A DNA stretch of 64,000 bases from Warburgia ugandensis (GCA_035236585.1 CP141133.1:45463729-45527728); one strand, 5' to 3'. Counted from the first letter of the stretch, positions 26,485 to 38,978 are shown. Numbers and translations: made by a program. The notes: generated from the sequence alone by a model not told the origin.

Positions 26485-26850
26485 TTTATAGTGGAATGGA
26501 ATTAATGTTAATAGAAAGATACTTGGGGTATTGAGCTCATAAGACTCAATTTACATCCTTGTATGTTGCGATCTCAATCCTTGAACATTAAAATCAAGTG
26601 GAAAGAGACTTAGGGTATTGAGCTCATCGGACTCTTTTAGAAGGATGTGATCTATTGTCACTCTAGTGGCTTCTAAGCACTATGGTTATAGTGGGTGTCT
26701 TAAAATTCAATTGATTTTCCCATGCCTTCTATTGATGTTAGTTGAGGTCTAAACACCTTCTGACACAAAGATTATATTAACCACTTTAGAGAAAAATCCA
26801 ACAATTAAGCAGTAGTCAAATATGAAAATAAGGAGCTGTCTAAGATGCTA
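26485..26850 (+). repeat. shared LTR/leader module, copy 5
   Basis: Module in the 3' LTR, with a small internal duplication (the TTGAGCTCAT block occurs at about 26530 and 26617). It ends AAATAAGGAGCTGTCTAAGA and continues into normal LTR, unlike the tandem units. Confidence 0.75.
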
Positions 26851-28639
26851 CTACCTATGCACTAAGGAAAGATAATCAAGACACTACTCAATTATCAACA
26901 TACTAAGATTGGTTGACCATCATTTAACTTAGGAGTAGTATATAGACCATAAAATACAAAGTAGTTAAGATTATGATGTATCAAATGATTTAGACCATAA
27001 ATTAACAATCAAAGGTTAGAATCTAATAATTAGACAAGCATTTAAGTAAGATGACTATGATCAAGGAAGATCAAATGTAAGATCATAATGATCACGGATA
27101 ATCAAAGGTAGATCTAAGATTAATATATCAAACTTTGAAAAATGAAATACATTATAGATCAAACTGAGATCAAAGCAAACTAGAAATTAGAAGATCTAAA
27201 CAATTGATTTTAATCAACAGCCATAAATCAAAGATATCCAAAGTAAAGATATCCATATAGATCAAGATCACCATAGTTAAGGATGATCAAAGAAAAAATA
27301 AGATGCATATATGAAATTGTGATTAAGGAATGACATTATATGTACATAAAAGTTGACAGATGCACAGATTAATATGCTGATTGAAATCGTTGATCATTCT
27401 AAGTATTGGGAATTATAGCGTTCGAGGTAGGTGGAACCTTAAGGATGTATTTTTCTAAATTGTAAGATTTATGTTCTAAACATGATCTTATTTAATATTA
27501 TGAAAATTATAGAATGAAAATTATCCACAAAGTAGAATTTTCATAAATTGGTAAGCCTTAATTATTTAAGATTCTAATGATTTAATTAGAATGACATGAT
27601 GATCTTATGCTTAAAACTATATGATGATTATCTAAAATGCATGTTTTGGAATTACATTATCTACTTAAATTGAGAAATTACATGCTTGGGTACCATTTAT
27701 ATTACCTGTTTATCGATGAACTTAGATGGAAAACTTACATCCTCAGTATATGAGTACCCAATTAATGAGGATAATGATGTTATTATGAATTTTATATATG
27801 GATAGGCAAATAACTTACTAGTATTATTATTATTTTCTATATGGCCATGGAAGCCTTGGATTTTGCTTTCAATAGGCATAAGCCTTGGGATACTATGCTA
27901 CGAGAGTTATGAGGGTTTGGCTACTTGCTCAACAAAATTGATGATGATATGGATACCATGCCCAAAGCAAGGCAAAATGTTGGGTGGGGCAATTATGGGA
28001 AGGCCAGCCACGGTGATGGTTTATCTTCCCATATAGACATGACATTGTGTATTTTTCCATTGTGGTATTAGTGGAGTGCGTGGTAGTTATCCAAGTGCGC
28101 TAGTATGAATTGAACTGATGCATAGTAGTCCTTTATGAATTTTGCACTATGGTGCATATGATATGGCATGATGTGGTGCTTTGTATGATGAGATGCCTAA
28201 TGTGATGGCATGATGAGATGCCCGGTATAAGCTCATTATTAATGTTCTCATGAAGGAATATTTTCCAGTAGAGGCTATAAGATTATGAACCCCAGTATAG
28301 TGAGGGTTGTGGGTATTGAACCCAGTATAGTTTGGGTGTGGACATTATGATATTACTATTGACGATATTAACCATTTTTATGATTTTAATAATTTACATA
28401 TATATAGTATAACTATGAATTATTGAAGAATATATTCATAGAAGATTTCACATGAGAGATTATATGATGGATTTGCTATACAATGTATGGTTCATGGAAA
28501 TTTGAATTACTTTATTTAAATGGAATAAGATGAATATCAATATTAGAATTATCAAGGAATTATTGGATTATAAAATCAAGGTTTTTATATATAAAAAATT
28601 CCTTATGCTTCTTAAATCCCCTACCAAGCATATCTTGGT

Positions 28640-28674
28640 GAGATATTGTAAATTTTTGAAGTTTACAATATCTC
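28640..28674 (+). other. LTR hairpin, copy 3
   Basis: GAGATATTGTAAA (28640-28652) and TTTACAATATCTC (28662-28674), a 13-bp perfect stem with a 9-nt loop, extended by a T-A pair outside. Preceded by CCCCTACCAAGCATATCTTG. Confidence 0.8.
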
Positions 28675-29074
28675 AGATACATATAGACAGGAGTAGATGT
28701 ATACAATAGGGAAATATAACAACCATACTACTGATCAAGTGTACATATTCTTATTAAAATTCTTGTATTGTGTAGTTAGTTATTTGGATAGTGAACTTTG
28801 GAAATTTCATTAAATAAATATAAGGGGCTATGTATGTGGACAACTAAATGGGTCTTATTTTCAAGAAATTAATTTCTATTGATTCATTCAGTAGAAATAT
28901 TTTATAAAGAAAATATGTATATATGGTAAGAGAGTTATAGAGACATCCAGGATTTTATAAATGAATTTCAAAGAAAATATTTTTGCTGTGAATTTTTTTA
29001 TATTTTTCCAAATTAAGCATGCCATCTTTTAAAAATAAACATAAAAAAGTGATTTAATTACCCGGTTTATTATA

Positions 29075-29079
29075 GGAAT
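29075..29079. repeat. target duplication GGAAT, right copy
   Basis: Directly follows the decayed LTR end; pairs with 6656-6660. Confidence 0.8.
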
Positions 29080-29375
29080 CACTTAAGTAAGCAACATACT
29101 AAATTTCATGCCCTTAGATGCCTTTAGCTTATGTTTCTTTGATTTAAAAAATCAAAACCATCAATTTTTTCAAAGACTTACAAAAAAGAAGAAGAAAAAT
29201 TAAGTGGTAACAAAGGCCATCTATTGTAACTTCTTAATTATGAACTTATCTCTCAATTCATTTATTAATTCCTCTGTCATGGTATTCTCAGCAGATGACG
29301 AAAGGGGTTCTGGCTGTCTAGAGAAGCTTGGTGCCTTAGGGTTTGAACCAGTCCAGATGATCTTGTTGTAAAATT

Positions 29376-29394
29376 TTTTGCAAGTGCATGAGTC

Positions 29395-29434
<40 letters not shown>

Positions 29435-29475
29435 AGTAGAGGTTGACCTCACAAGGACTCAATTTTGAAATTTAG
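29376..29475 (-). repeat. LTR 3'-end-like patch, minus
   Basis: Reverse complement reads ...CCTTGTGAGGTCAACCTC..., then the AT run, then GACTCATGCACTTGCAAAA. This parallels the LTR end of the Athila-like element at 60440-60508. Confidence 0.45.
29400..29431. repeat. (AT)n microsatellite
   Basis: About 16 AT units inside the LTR-end-like patch. Confidence 0.95.
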
Positions 29476-30959
29476 AATTGTAATTGAAAATTAGTTTAAA
29501 TTATCCTAACTTAACCAAGCAATGTGAATTGAATGAAAAGATATAATTAACTACTAATTACACTAAAATGGATAAATTTAACAAATTGAAGAGTCTAGAG
29601 TTTTGGAATCTGCCACATTAGACTTATGGACACTTATAAAAAAAAAACCACAGATTTAAAATTTCACATGTTAGTATAATATCAATAGAATAAAAGCATG
29701 GAAGATATGCATATTAAAAGCCTTAATTCTTATATATTATCAACTCTCATGATTTGATAACTTAACCTATATGAACTGAAAGCATAACTTATATTTTTTA
29801 CAATCATAAAATATCTAAGTCTATATATATCAATCAATATATCATAACCAATCCTTAAACCATGAACAATAGTCAATACTTCCCATTAAAAGAGTATTAG
29901 TTATATATATATATATATTTAGTTGGATGGTTTGTCATAAAAAATTAATAATTTTAAATTCCTAAATTTAGTGGTCAATTCTATGTGATTGAATTTTGAT
30001 GTGGTTTAATTAATACACTAGATACAAAAACTAGTTGCTTGTGATTAACTTGAAAATACACTCAAATTTAGCATAAAACATAGCCTAAATAACAGGATAA
30101 AAATATCTAAAAATTATTCTAAATCCAACCTAATGAAATCACTAATGTAAGCTAAAAATGAAGCATGGCTAGAAATTTTTTCCCTTAAAATTAATAGAAA
30201 AATATCCAACAAATCATAGAAATTTTAACATAAAACTAGCATGAAATAAGTAGTAAATAAGTTTCTAATCTTTGCTTAGATTAGCCAAGTTTCTAGCCAT
30301 GCCAAGGATGGTTGAAAAAATTCTTAGAGGGGCTGAAAATTTCACTAAATCTTAGGCTAATCTTAGCATTAAATTGACTAAACATCTAGGCTAAAAAACA
30401 CATATACTATAACTAAAATATGAAATTAAATCCTAAACTAAACTTGGTTAGTTTTCTTTTCATTGTTTATTATTAGTAATCTTTCATTTAATTCACTTGT
30501 TGACTGTAGTTAGATTCCACTATTTTGCATCTTAATAAATTGAAAAGTAATCAAATTTTTATGCTTGTTAAAATAGTTTATTTGGTTGCTTACTTTTCTT
30601 AGTTTTGTATAATTGGAAAGTATTTTGTTAATGCATGTTTCAATTAGGTTAGTTGTTAATTTTATGTTAGGAAAGATAGTTTAGGAAAGCTTCTAAATTG
30701 CATTTTAAGAAAGTTTGATTTTAGGAAAGTTGTTAATTAGGAAAGTTATAAAATTAGAAGTTTTAATTTTAGAAAGTGCATATTATAGGAAATCTTTCCA
30801 TTTAGCATGTTTCTTATTTTTTTCTTATTTTCCATTTCTTGTTTTTAATTAGTTTCTAATTTATTGTTCTCACTTCCATTCTTAATTTAGGTTAAAAAGA
30901 AAAATCACTTGAATTTTAGCTAGGTTAGATAGTCTAAAGTATGAATTACTAGCATCACA

Positions 30960-31045
30960 ATAGTTCACTGCTTGTGGGATCAACCTTGCTTGCGTGAGAA
31001 TACTACATTGATTCATGCACTTGTGAGTTTATTCAAAACAACAAC
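30960..31045 (+). repeat. LTR 3'-end-like patch, plus
   Basis: Contains CTTGTGGGATCAACC, a TACTACATTGA block and TCATGCACTTGTGA, like the LTR end at 60440-60508 (CTTTGTGGGATCGACCC and CTATGCACTTGTGA). The LINE begins directly after it. Confidence 0.5.
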
Positions 31046-31284
31046 ATTCACAAAATTGTTTAACAAGATTGTAAAATCAAAGAAAATGTCAGAAGAGTGG
31101 AGGAAGAGCTTTACTATTCCAATTTATAAGAATAAAGGAGACATATAGAACTACACTAATTATTGAGAGATCAAATTTATGGGCTACACTATAAAACTCT
31201 TTGAAAGAATGATTGAGAAGAGGCTAGATATGAGACAAGCATATTAGACAACTAGTTTGGTTTCATGCATAGGAGGTCTGCCAT
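31046..31284 (+). pseudogene. LINE RT, piece 1
   Basis: Reads LFNKIVKSKKMSEEWRKS, then a PIYKNKGD segment, then the (M/F)GFM..RRS segment before the break. These are the early fingers motifs of plant L1 RT. It is interrupted at RCCAT by the solo LTR 31285-45788. Confidence 0.82.
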
Positions 31285-31570
31285 TGTTGTGACCCAGGTT
31301 TTTCAACACTTTTTCCACAAATTCTTTTGAAAGGTGGGACCCTAATTCTAAAAAAAAATTTCAAAAACAAAATAATGAAAAACTTTTTCAATGAATTCCA
31401 TTTTTAAACCCTGAGTGTCAACCAACTCACCACTTACTTTTTATGATTTAGTTTGATATTTAAATTTTAAAAATTGAAATAAATTTTTCATTTTTCAAGT
31501 TAACCTTTTTAAGAACAAGTTTACTTCCTCAAGACTCATCCAGTCGATAGCCACAGTTCCTACATGATTA

Positions 31571-31575
31571 CAAAT
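31571..31575. repeat. target duplication CAAAT, left copy
   Basis: Identical to 41884-41888. Confidence 0.9.
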
Positions 31576-34446
31576 TGTAATATCCTTAATTTTTAAATAA
31601 TAAATTAAATTAAAAATTTTATGTACAGAGATTGGTTCTAAAAACTCAAAAACTATAAATTAAACATCGAGGGGAATTGAACAATATAAAGAACACAAAA
31701 AACGAAGCTCAAACGGAGAAGTTATGAGCCATTTAACTTAGAAGGGCAAATTGGTAATTTGGAGAGGCCAAAATATAGGGGGCTGTTTTTTATAACGGCA
31801 CCCTCTTCTACATGCCGATGTTGATGCCACTAGAGAAGAAGGTCAGTGGGTAGAGTTGAAAAAGGGAAAACTCCCCTCCCCCTCCGATCGCAAGCTCTCT
31901 CTCTTAACCTTCTTCTACTCCCCATCTTCTCCATTCCCTCTAACCCTACCTCTGTTGTATCGATTTTTGGCAACTAGGGATTTGACAATTTCTCACCTAA
32001 AAAAGCCCCTCCGATAGGGTCTATGGCTGCCCAGCTGATCGAGGTCAGTCCCAACCCTCTTTTTCCCTTTCCATGTATAGTGTATACGTTAGTTGCATGC
32101 ATGGAAGTTGAAAAAACGACGAGGGTTCATCGTTTTCCCAGGGATTTGATATACTCTACTGTTAGCATGAAAATAGGTCGATAAAATAATGTCAAAAATA
32201 GAGATCGAACTGTCCATCTAGTTCATAAGGAACCCATGAACAAACCCTTTAAGTTTGAGGCAAATCCAACAGCTGTTGATCCTAGAAATCATGAAAAACA
32301 GTACTTAGGAAAATTTTAAGAACGTGAGAAAAATTAAGAAAAAATCTTTGTTTTTGTCAAAATCAATCAAAAGGAGTGTTAAAAATGGAAACTACATGAA
32401 GTTTCGAGCAAAAGGGTGCAAAAATCACTAATTTTGGGCACATGTGGGGGTACCAGCAACGACTGGACCTTGGTCATCTTCTCAGGCGACAGTCCCCATG
32501 TCGGCGCCCTGTCACTAATGCAGCGTGGGCACGCATCCTCGCACGGGTGCACAATGCACACGCACAGCGGGAGCGTCCTGCACGCGGTCATAGAAGCCCG
32601 GGACGCTTGGCATCTTGGCTACTGAGACGCACTCAGGGGAGTGTCTCGGTAACCAGGATGCACGCGGCGTGTCCCACTGCATGTCTTGATTTTGAGAGCT
32701 ATAGAGGTCCAAATCAAGATAAAAAACATCCGTTGCAATCATCTTGATGACGTAAACCTAGATTTAACATGAAAACTTACATTTGAATACTTTTAATTTA
32801 GGAAAATTATAAAATAGTATTGTAGTATTGACAAGTACATCTGAACGTACAAGATAAGGGGATTATACGCTCGAGTTGAGTGATCTTACATCGAGGTAGG
32901 TGATGACATTTAATGTTATGTTTTAATTTTAAAAACCTTGCATTATCATAGCAGCATGATTGATTGTGAGTAAATTTCATATGCTTATTTAGTCTAAGAT
33001 TTTATGAGACTCCGTATTTTATGCTATGATAGATACTAGAATTCGATAATATACTGAATGGTTTATGACCGATGATTTCATGAGATTGATACTTTGTATT
33101 TATGCATAATTAGAAATTATGTATCTTTATTGCATCACCAAAATTGATGGGTTTTCATGAAAAAGGATAACAAAGGCTTGGTGGTTAGTCCTTTGAGAGG
33201 CTAACTTGGGGATGAGGGGTGTGCCTTGGGGATTGTGAGCCATGAGTGCTCCTGGGTTTTGAGATACATGATTTTTCATGTTTCGTGTTTAATGACAGGT
33301 GCTCTCACCCACGAATGTCATGCTAGGGGGGAGTAGTGCCGATCACCCACCCTCCGAGATTTATGATGTGATTGTGATATGATAGACACTTGCCCACAAA
33401 TGGCTTTTGGTAGGGGTTTGGTAACATGGATAGTCCACACTACTGGTCCGGGCCTTTCCATGAGGATGGACGTTAAGTCTCCCGTTATGGTGTCGATGGG
33501 GAGCGGTGGTGGTTGAGACCCTAGAGGGTTGCCACTGTAGCATGACGATCCATACTCTTGTTCTGTATGCTTACTTGATGAGCATGAAGATATTGTTGTA
33601 TACCTGGGTGTGACGACACTCAGGGGAGTGATATGAGTACTCATGATCTGTTTATACGAGTGTATGCGACACTCATGGGACCCACATACCTTACGGTACC
33701 TTGTTATTATTGTATGCTCATTTACATTAGCTCATATCATGTTTTTAACCCATAGATGCATGTTTTATCGTACATGATATTTTGAGATTTTGTTGGCATT
33801 GCTTATAATAATTATATTTTTATAGATGATAGATCTACTCATTATATCAACACTGTTATTCGGTTATTCCATCATATTACATTAGATGTCTATGTACCTA
33901 CACAAGCAATAGCTTGCTGAGGCATTGCTTTGTTTTGAAATACCTTAGAGCTCGAGCACACCAACAGAAAGGGCAAGACCATTGAGAGACCATGATAGCA
34001 GTGGGAGATTTCTTTACTTTGACTGATGGACAGTGACATGAGTTAATAAATGAACTACCATTTGACTTTCTTTATGGACTGTATACTTTTATTTTATGAA
34101 AATGATTATGATAGTTATACATATGATGGACATTGAGGTAGGATGTTATGATGAATAGACCCTGGGCCACATTGTTATTATGTTTTGGATTTTTATTATT
34201 TTGAAAAGAAAGGCACCAATGATTTTGACGTTGGTTTGACATGTGTATTGTTTCAAATGTATTATCGTGAAATTATAATTATGTCTTAAATTATAATCGT
34301 AATGTTTTGGGAAAAAGAAAATAACACCCAGAGGTTTTCAGGAAACATTCTAATAAATATAATTAATGAAATATTTTATTTTGGGATCTTGACTATGACT
34401 GTTATTATTATTATAAAAATTTGTTATAAAAACCCGGGGTGTTACA
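31576..34446 (+). repeat. 5' LTR of the Tekay element
   Basis: 2871 bp, TGTAATATCC to CCCGGGGTGTTACA. The U3 box CTCAAACGGAGAAGTTATGA is at 31709-31728. A CpG-rich block lies at about 32440-32680. The U5 hairpin is decayed at about 33919-33947. Confidence 0.95.
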
Positions 34447-34448
34447 AT

Positions 34449-34460
34449 TGGTATTAGGGC
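34449..34460 (+). other. primer binding site, tRNA-iMet type
   Basis: TGGTATTAGGGC, two mismatches to TGGTATCAGAGC, 2 bp after the LTR end. Confidence 0.9.
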
Positions 34461-34585
34461 CCAGTCTATTCCATCATAATCCTTACAAATGTCCACTTAT
34501 ATGTAAGTAATAGTCCGTAAATAGTAGTTAAAAGAGGAACTAGGAGAGAGGAACTTACACTTAGTGATATTTAAATCTTTGACAG

Positions 34586-35660
34586 ATGGCTCCTCAAAGA
34601 AGGACAAGGTCTACCCCTGCTACACCAGTTGCCCCATCTGCTGAGTCCTTTGATCAAGGTGATCGCGATGATGAGTTGGCGAATAATGTAATGCTAGGGC
34701 TGATACCCCTCATACAGTAGTAGATTAGGATTGCGATTCAGGTTGTGAACCCTAACCTTGTCACACCGCCTCTAGTGGCACCTGTGGATTCGTCTGTTCA
34801 TTCCACCCACCAACACCTAAAACCACTGAGAGTGATGCTACAAGTGATCCTAAGAAGTCAGATAAACTATTAGAACGATTTCAAAAGATGGTGCCACCCT
34901 TCTACAATGATGGTGATACTAAGGAGGCTGAGCGATGGCTATTCGAGGAAGAGAGGACATTTGACGTGATGAAGATTGCACTAGAGGATCAAGTCCTGGT
35001 AGTTGCCTACCTACTGAAGGGTGAGGCTGGCTTTTGGTGGCAAACCTTTACACTTACACGACCAAATCCTACAGAGATGATGACATGGGTAGCCTTTAAG
35101 CAGGCTTTTAATACTTAGTACTTTCCACCTCATGCATTGCAATCATTGAAGAAAGAGTTTGCCACCCTCGAGAAGAGAGACATGGCAGTTCAGCAGTACC
35201 TGAATTGATTTACTCAACTGAGGAGGTTTGCTCCCGACGCGCTAGCCTCAGATAAGGAGGTAACGGACAGATTCGTGGATGGATTGACACCCTGACTAAG
35301 ATATCGTGATTACTTCCCGACCCACTATTGTGAGAGATGCAGCTGACATGGCCTCCATGTTGGAGAAGAGCTCTCTTAGGACTAGAGGGAGCGTGTACCA
35401 ACCCACTAAGGGCAAGAGACCCTTTAGTGCTATGCAGGACCAGGTTATTAGATGCAGACTAAGCCTAAGCAAGACACAGAGAAGAAGAGATGTGACAGGT
35501 GCAAGAGTTGGCACCCTATGCGAAGGTGCAATAGATTCGACAGGCCATAGCATCAGAGGTAACCCCAACCATAGTGACAACACCAGCCACCTTTTCAAAG
35601 ATAGCCATATAGGTGTTTTAACTATGGAGAAGTGGGCCATTTCATTAAACACTATCCTAA
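34586..35660 (+). pseudogene. Tekay gag, dead
   Basis: Begins ATG at 34586 (MAPQRRTRSTPATP), typical of Tekay gag, and continues with a frameshift before 34888 to the capsid segment with EAERWLFEEERTFDV and GEAGFWWQTF. In-frame TAG or TGA codons occur near 34720, 35116, 35206 and 35292. The zinc knuckle at 35614-35655 reads C-X2-Y-X4-H-X4-Y: the second and fourth ligands are tyrosine (TAT) where the CCHC family has cysteine (TGT). Confidence 0.9.
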
Positions 35661-35699
35661 GGGACAGAGAAAGAGGCAGACCAAGATGGATCCAGAGAT

Positions 35700-36190
35700 A
35701 GCTATCGCGCCACATAGTCAGGTACGAGTATTTGCCATCACATCAAGACAGGCATAGGCATCACACCAGGTCATTGAAGGTACTCTTCTAGTCTCAGATC
35801 AATATGCCAAGGCCCTCTTTGACAAAGGGTCCACTCATTCTTTTATATCATGCATTTTTGCATCTTGCCTTGATGTATGCATGCATAAATTAGCATTTGG
35901 GTTAGATATTATGACACCAGTGGGAGAAACAATAGAGACTATGGAGTATCTCCAGGAGATACCTATGGATCTATTTGGAGTGAGGATGGATTTAGACGAT
36001 GTTATATTTGGAATGGATTGGTTAGCTAACTGTTGGGCTATCGTAGACTACCGAAAGAAGTGAGTCACTTTTAATATACCTGGGCAACTAGAAATATTGT
36101 TCCAGGGCAGAAAGGGTCAGGCAAGTACATGCATCATCTCTACTATGAAGGAGACATGATTTTATTCATGAGTTTTCAAATGTTTTCACT
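35700..36190 (+). pseudogene. Tekay aspartic protease, dead
   Basis: The active site at 35818-35841 reads FDKGSTHS where the family has a D-(S/T)-G triad, so the residue after Asp is wrong. The later VIFGMDWLA segment (about 36003-36030) is the usual protease end. A TAG at 35755 and a TGA at 36061 interrupt it, and a frameshift follows before 36197. Confidence 0.9.
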
Positions 36191-36196
36191 GAGGAG

Positions 36197-37500
36197 TTGT
36201 CAGGATTGCTGCCGAGTAGGGAGATTGACTTTACCATTGACTTAGTGCTAAGTACATTGCCTATCTCTATGGCACCATACAGAATGGCTCTAGCAGATTT
36301 CAGAGAGCTTAAAGTGCAGTTGCAAGAGTTATTAGATAAGGGCTTCATCAGGTTGAAAGGATCACCATGGGGAACACTTATCTTTTTTGTGAAGAAAAAG
36401 GACGGATCACTGAGATTATGCATTGACTATCAGTTGTTGAATAGTGTTATTGTAAAGAAGCGATATCCTTTGCCACGCATAGATGATTTATTTGATCAGC
36501 TCCAATCAGCATGAGTATTCTCCAAGATAGACCTGAGGTCAGGATATCATCAGTTGAGGGCTAGAGAAGAGGACATCTCGAAGACTGCTTTTAGGAGTCG
36601 CCATGGCCACTATGAGTTCTTAGTGATGCCGTTTGGATTGACAAACGCACCTGTAGTGTTCATGAATCTAATGAATCGTGTCTTTCAGGCTTACTTAGAT
36701 AAGTTCGTGATTGTCTTCGTTGATGACATCTTGATTTACTCGCCTCGCCATCAGGCACCAGGGAGCATCTCCACATGGTATTGGACACACTTCGTTGACA
36801 TCAGTTGTATGCCAAGTTCAGTAAGTGTGATTTTTTATTAGATCAGGTGTAGTTCTTAGGCCACGTAGTATCTAAAGATGGAGTGGCTGTAGACCTAGCG
36901 AAGGTTGAGGCAGTCCTACATTGGGAGAGACCCAAGACAGTGACTGAGATACGCAGTTTTCTTAGTTTGGTAGGATATTATCATTATTTTATAGAGGGAT
37001 TCTCAAAGATTGTAGTACCATTGACTACCCTGACCAGGAAAGACACTCAGTTCGTCTGGACCAATGCTTGTGAGGAGAGCTTCCAGGAGCTCAAGAGGAG
37101 ACTTACTACTGCCCCAGTATTGACATTACCATCAGGTGCAGGTGGTTATGTGGTTTATTGTGATGCCTTAGGCAAAGGATTAGGAGCAGTGTTGATGCAG
37201 CATGGGAAGGTAATTGCTTATGTGTCGAGATAGTTGAAGACACATGAGGTAAATTATCCAACACATGATCTGGAGTTAGCAACAGTAGTATTCGCCCTGA
37301 AGTCTTGGAGACATTATCTATATGGCAAGAAGTTTGAGGCATTCACTGATTATAAGAGCCTTAAGTACTTATTTACTCAGAGTGATTTGAACATGAGGTA
37401 GCGTAGATGGATGGAGTATCTCAAGGACTTCGACTTCACCATATAGTACCATCCTGGGAAAGCTAATGTTGTCGCAAATTCCCTAACTAGGAAGTCTGGA
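36197..37500 (+). pseudogene. Tekay reverse transcriptase and RNase H, dead
   Basis: RT motifs in order: the [12 protein letters not shown] segment, [23 protein letters not shown], and the catalytic FVDD box at 36716-36727, which is intact. RNase H follows (VVYCDALGKGLGAVL, about 37147-37192) and ends with YHPGKANVVA near 37450. In-frame stops: TGA 36512, TAG 36850, TAG 37231, TAG 37399, TAG 37444. A frameshift lies between about 36780 and 36883. Confidence 0.93.
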
Positions 37501-37504
37501 GTAA

Positions 37505-38941
37505 TGATTGCTAATTTATAGACTTGGTTTATGTTCTTTAACAGGATCTTAGAGGCACAGGACAAAGATAAAGAGACATAGGATCTGGTAGATAAGGCAA
37601 ATTTTGCAAGAGGACTGGATGGAGGAGTTAGATTCAAGGGTAGGTTGGTAGTACCGACAGATGATGATTTGAAGCATGAGTTACTTCAAGAGGCACAGCA
37701 GTCCCAGTATACGATCCATCCTCGAGGTATGAAGATGTATCAGGACCTTAGGAGACATTTTTGGTGGAACAGTATGAAGAAGGATGTTGGAGAGTGCGTG
37801 GTATGGTGTCTGACTTGTCAGCAGGTCAAGGCTGAGCATCACCTTCCATCTCGACTACTTCAGACATTGGACCTTCTCGAGTGGAAGTGGGATCAAATTA
37901 CCATGGACTTCATTGTGGGTCTTCCAAGGACTATTAGTGGCCACGACATGATATGGGTTGTTGTGGACAGGTTGACCAAGTTCGCTCATTTCCTTCCTAT
38001 CAGACAAAATCAGACGGAGGACAGCCGACGAAATTGTATGTCAAGGAGATCATGAGTCTACATGGAGTTCCCTTGATGATTATATCGGATCAAGACACTT
38101 GGTTTACCTCAAAGTACAGAAAGAGCATGCAAGAGGCTCTAGGATTGAGGCTAAAATTTGGCACAGCATTCCACCCTCAGAAAAATGGTCAGAGTGAGAG
38201 GACCATCCAGACGATTGGGGATATGCTATGGGCTTGTGCTATGGATTGGAAGGGTAGCTGGGAAAATCATTTACCACTGGTCGAGTTTGCCTATAATAAT
38301 AGTTATCACATGAGTATTGGCATGGCTCCATATAAGGCACTTTATGGAAGACCTTGTCGGTCACCCTTATGTTGGAACGATGTAGGAGAGAGACACATAG
38401 TGAAGTCCTAGTTGGTGGAAGAGTGTGTAGAGAAAGTTTGACTTATTTGAAAGAGATTATTGACAGCTCACAGCCGACAAAAGAATTATGCTGACAAGAG
38501 GCGGAAAGACCTAGAGTTCTTCAAAGGTGAGCATGTATTCTTGAAGGTTTCCCCCATGAAAGAAGTGTTGAGGTTTGGGAATAAAGGGAAGCTTAGCCCC
38601 ATGTACATTGGACCTTATAAGATATTACATAGAGTTGGGTTAGTAGCATACCGGCTAGCCTTACCACCACAGTTCGCAAATGTACATAACGTCTTCCATG
38701 TATCCATGCTGAGGAAATATGTACCAGATCCCTCACACGTGTTGGAGCATATCCTAGGAGAGTTGCAGCCTAATATGACATTTGAGGAGAGACCTGTACA
38801 TATACTGGATACGAAAGTCAAGGAGTTGAGGACTAAAACTATTACATTAGTCAAAGTCCTTTGGCAGCATCATTCACTACAGAAGGCCACATGGGAGATA
38901 GAAGAAGAGATGCAAAGGATCCACCCAGAGTTATTTACATA
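37505..38941 (+). pseudogene. Tekay integrase and chromodomain, dead
   Basis: The zinc-binding segment (HPRGMKMY...CLTCQQVK, about 37700-37830), the core with TMDFIVGLP, SDQDTWFTS and GQSERTIQT (three catalytic acidic positions still present as D, D, E), the GPYKILHRVG segment and the C-terminal chromodomain-like KVLWQHHS..ATWE (about 38850-38910). A frameshift near 37953-38055 and stops near 38409, 38439 and 38448 break it. The frame ends at TAG 38941 just before the polypurine tract. Confidence 0.92.
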
Positions 38942-38978
38942 GAGGTATGTATCAAAATTTCGAGAACGAAATTTTAAT

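Larger units (their letters stand above)
6661..29074 (+). mobile_element. old Tekay-like Ty3/gypsy retrotransposon, hosting three insertions
   Basis: The outermost element of the left cluster. Its left end TGTAA is at 6661 (copied again at 10992 by a nested insertion) and its right end TTTATTATA at 29074. Both are flanked by GGAAT (6656-6660 and 29075-29079), a perfect 5-bp target duplication. It contains a rearranged 5' LTR, a decayed pol, a polypurine tract and a 3' LTR of about 4.6 kb once its guest is removed. The gag, protease and start of RT are missing. The last bases differ from the usual ...GTCGTCACA end mainly by C-to-T and G-to-A changes, as expected for old methylated DNA. The pol, the polypurine tract and the LTR pattern point to the Tekay/Del chromovirus lineage. 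Confidence 0.85.
19721..29074 (+). mobile_element. 3' LTR of the old Tekay-like element (interrupted)
   Basis: Runs 19721-20478, is broken by the solo LTR 20479-25224 plus one CTAGA, and resumes at 25230 to 29074, about 4.6 kb in all. It has TATAAAT at 20144-20150, a CT-rich leader with a TC run at about 20276-20303, the shared module at about 26485-26850, a U5 block (27890-28330) and the hairpin at 28640-28674. It is the reference for the order of parts missing from the 5' LTR. Confidence 0.85.
29080..31045. other. AT-rich repeat-derived stretch without genes
   Basis: No coding sequence. It contains an (AT)n run at 29400-29431, a shorter one near 29903-29920, and many degenerate TTTTAGGAAAG-like motifs at about 30665-30795. 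Two LTR-end-like patches in opposite orientation (29376-29475 and 30960-31045) suggest remnants of gypsy LTRs. Confidence 0.5.

Noticed and set aside
32416..32747. Overlapping open frames on both strands in the Tekay 5' LTR
   Set aside because: They fall in the CpG-rich LTR block and are not kept in the 3' LTR.
34449..34460. tRNA-Met gene fragment
   Set aside because: Only the primer-site match is present, directly next to the LTR end; no cloverleaf. The same holds for 55738-55750 and 60515-60532.
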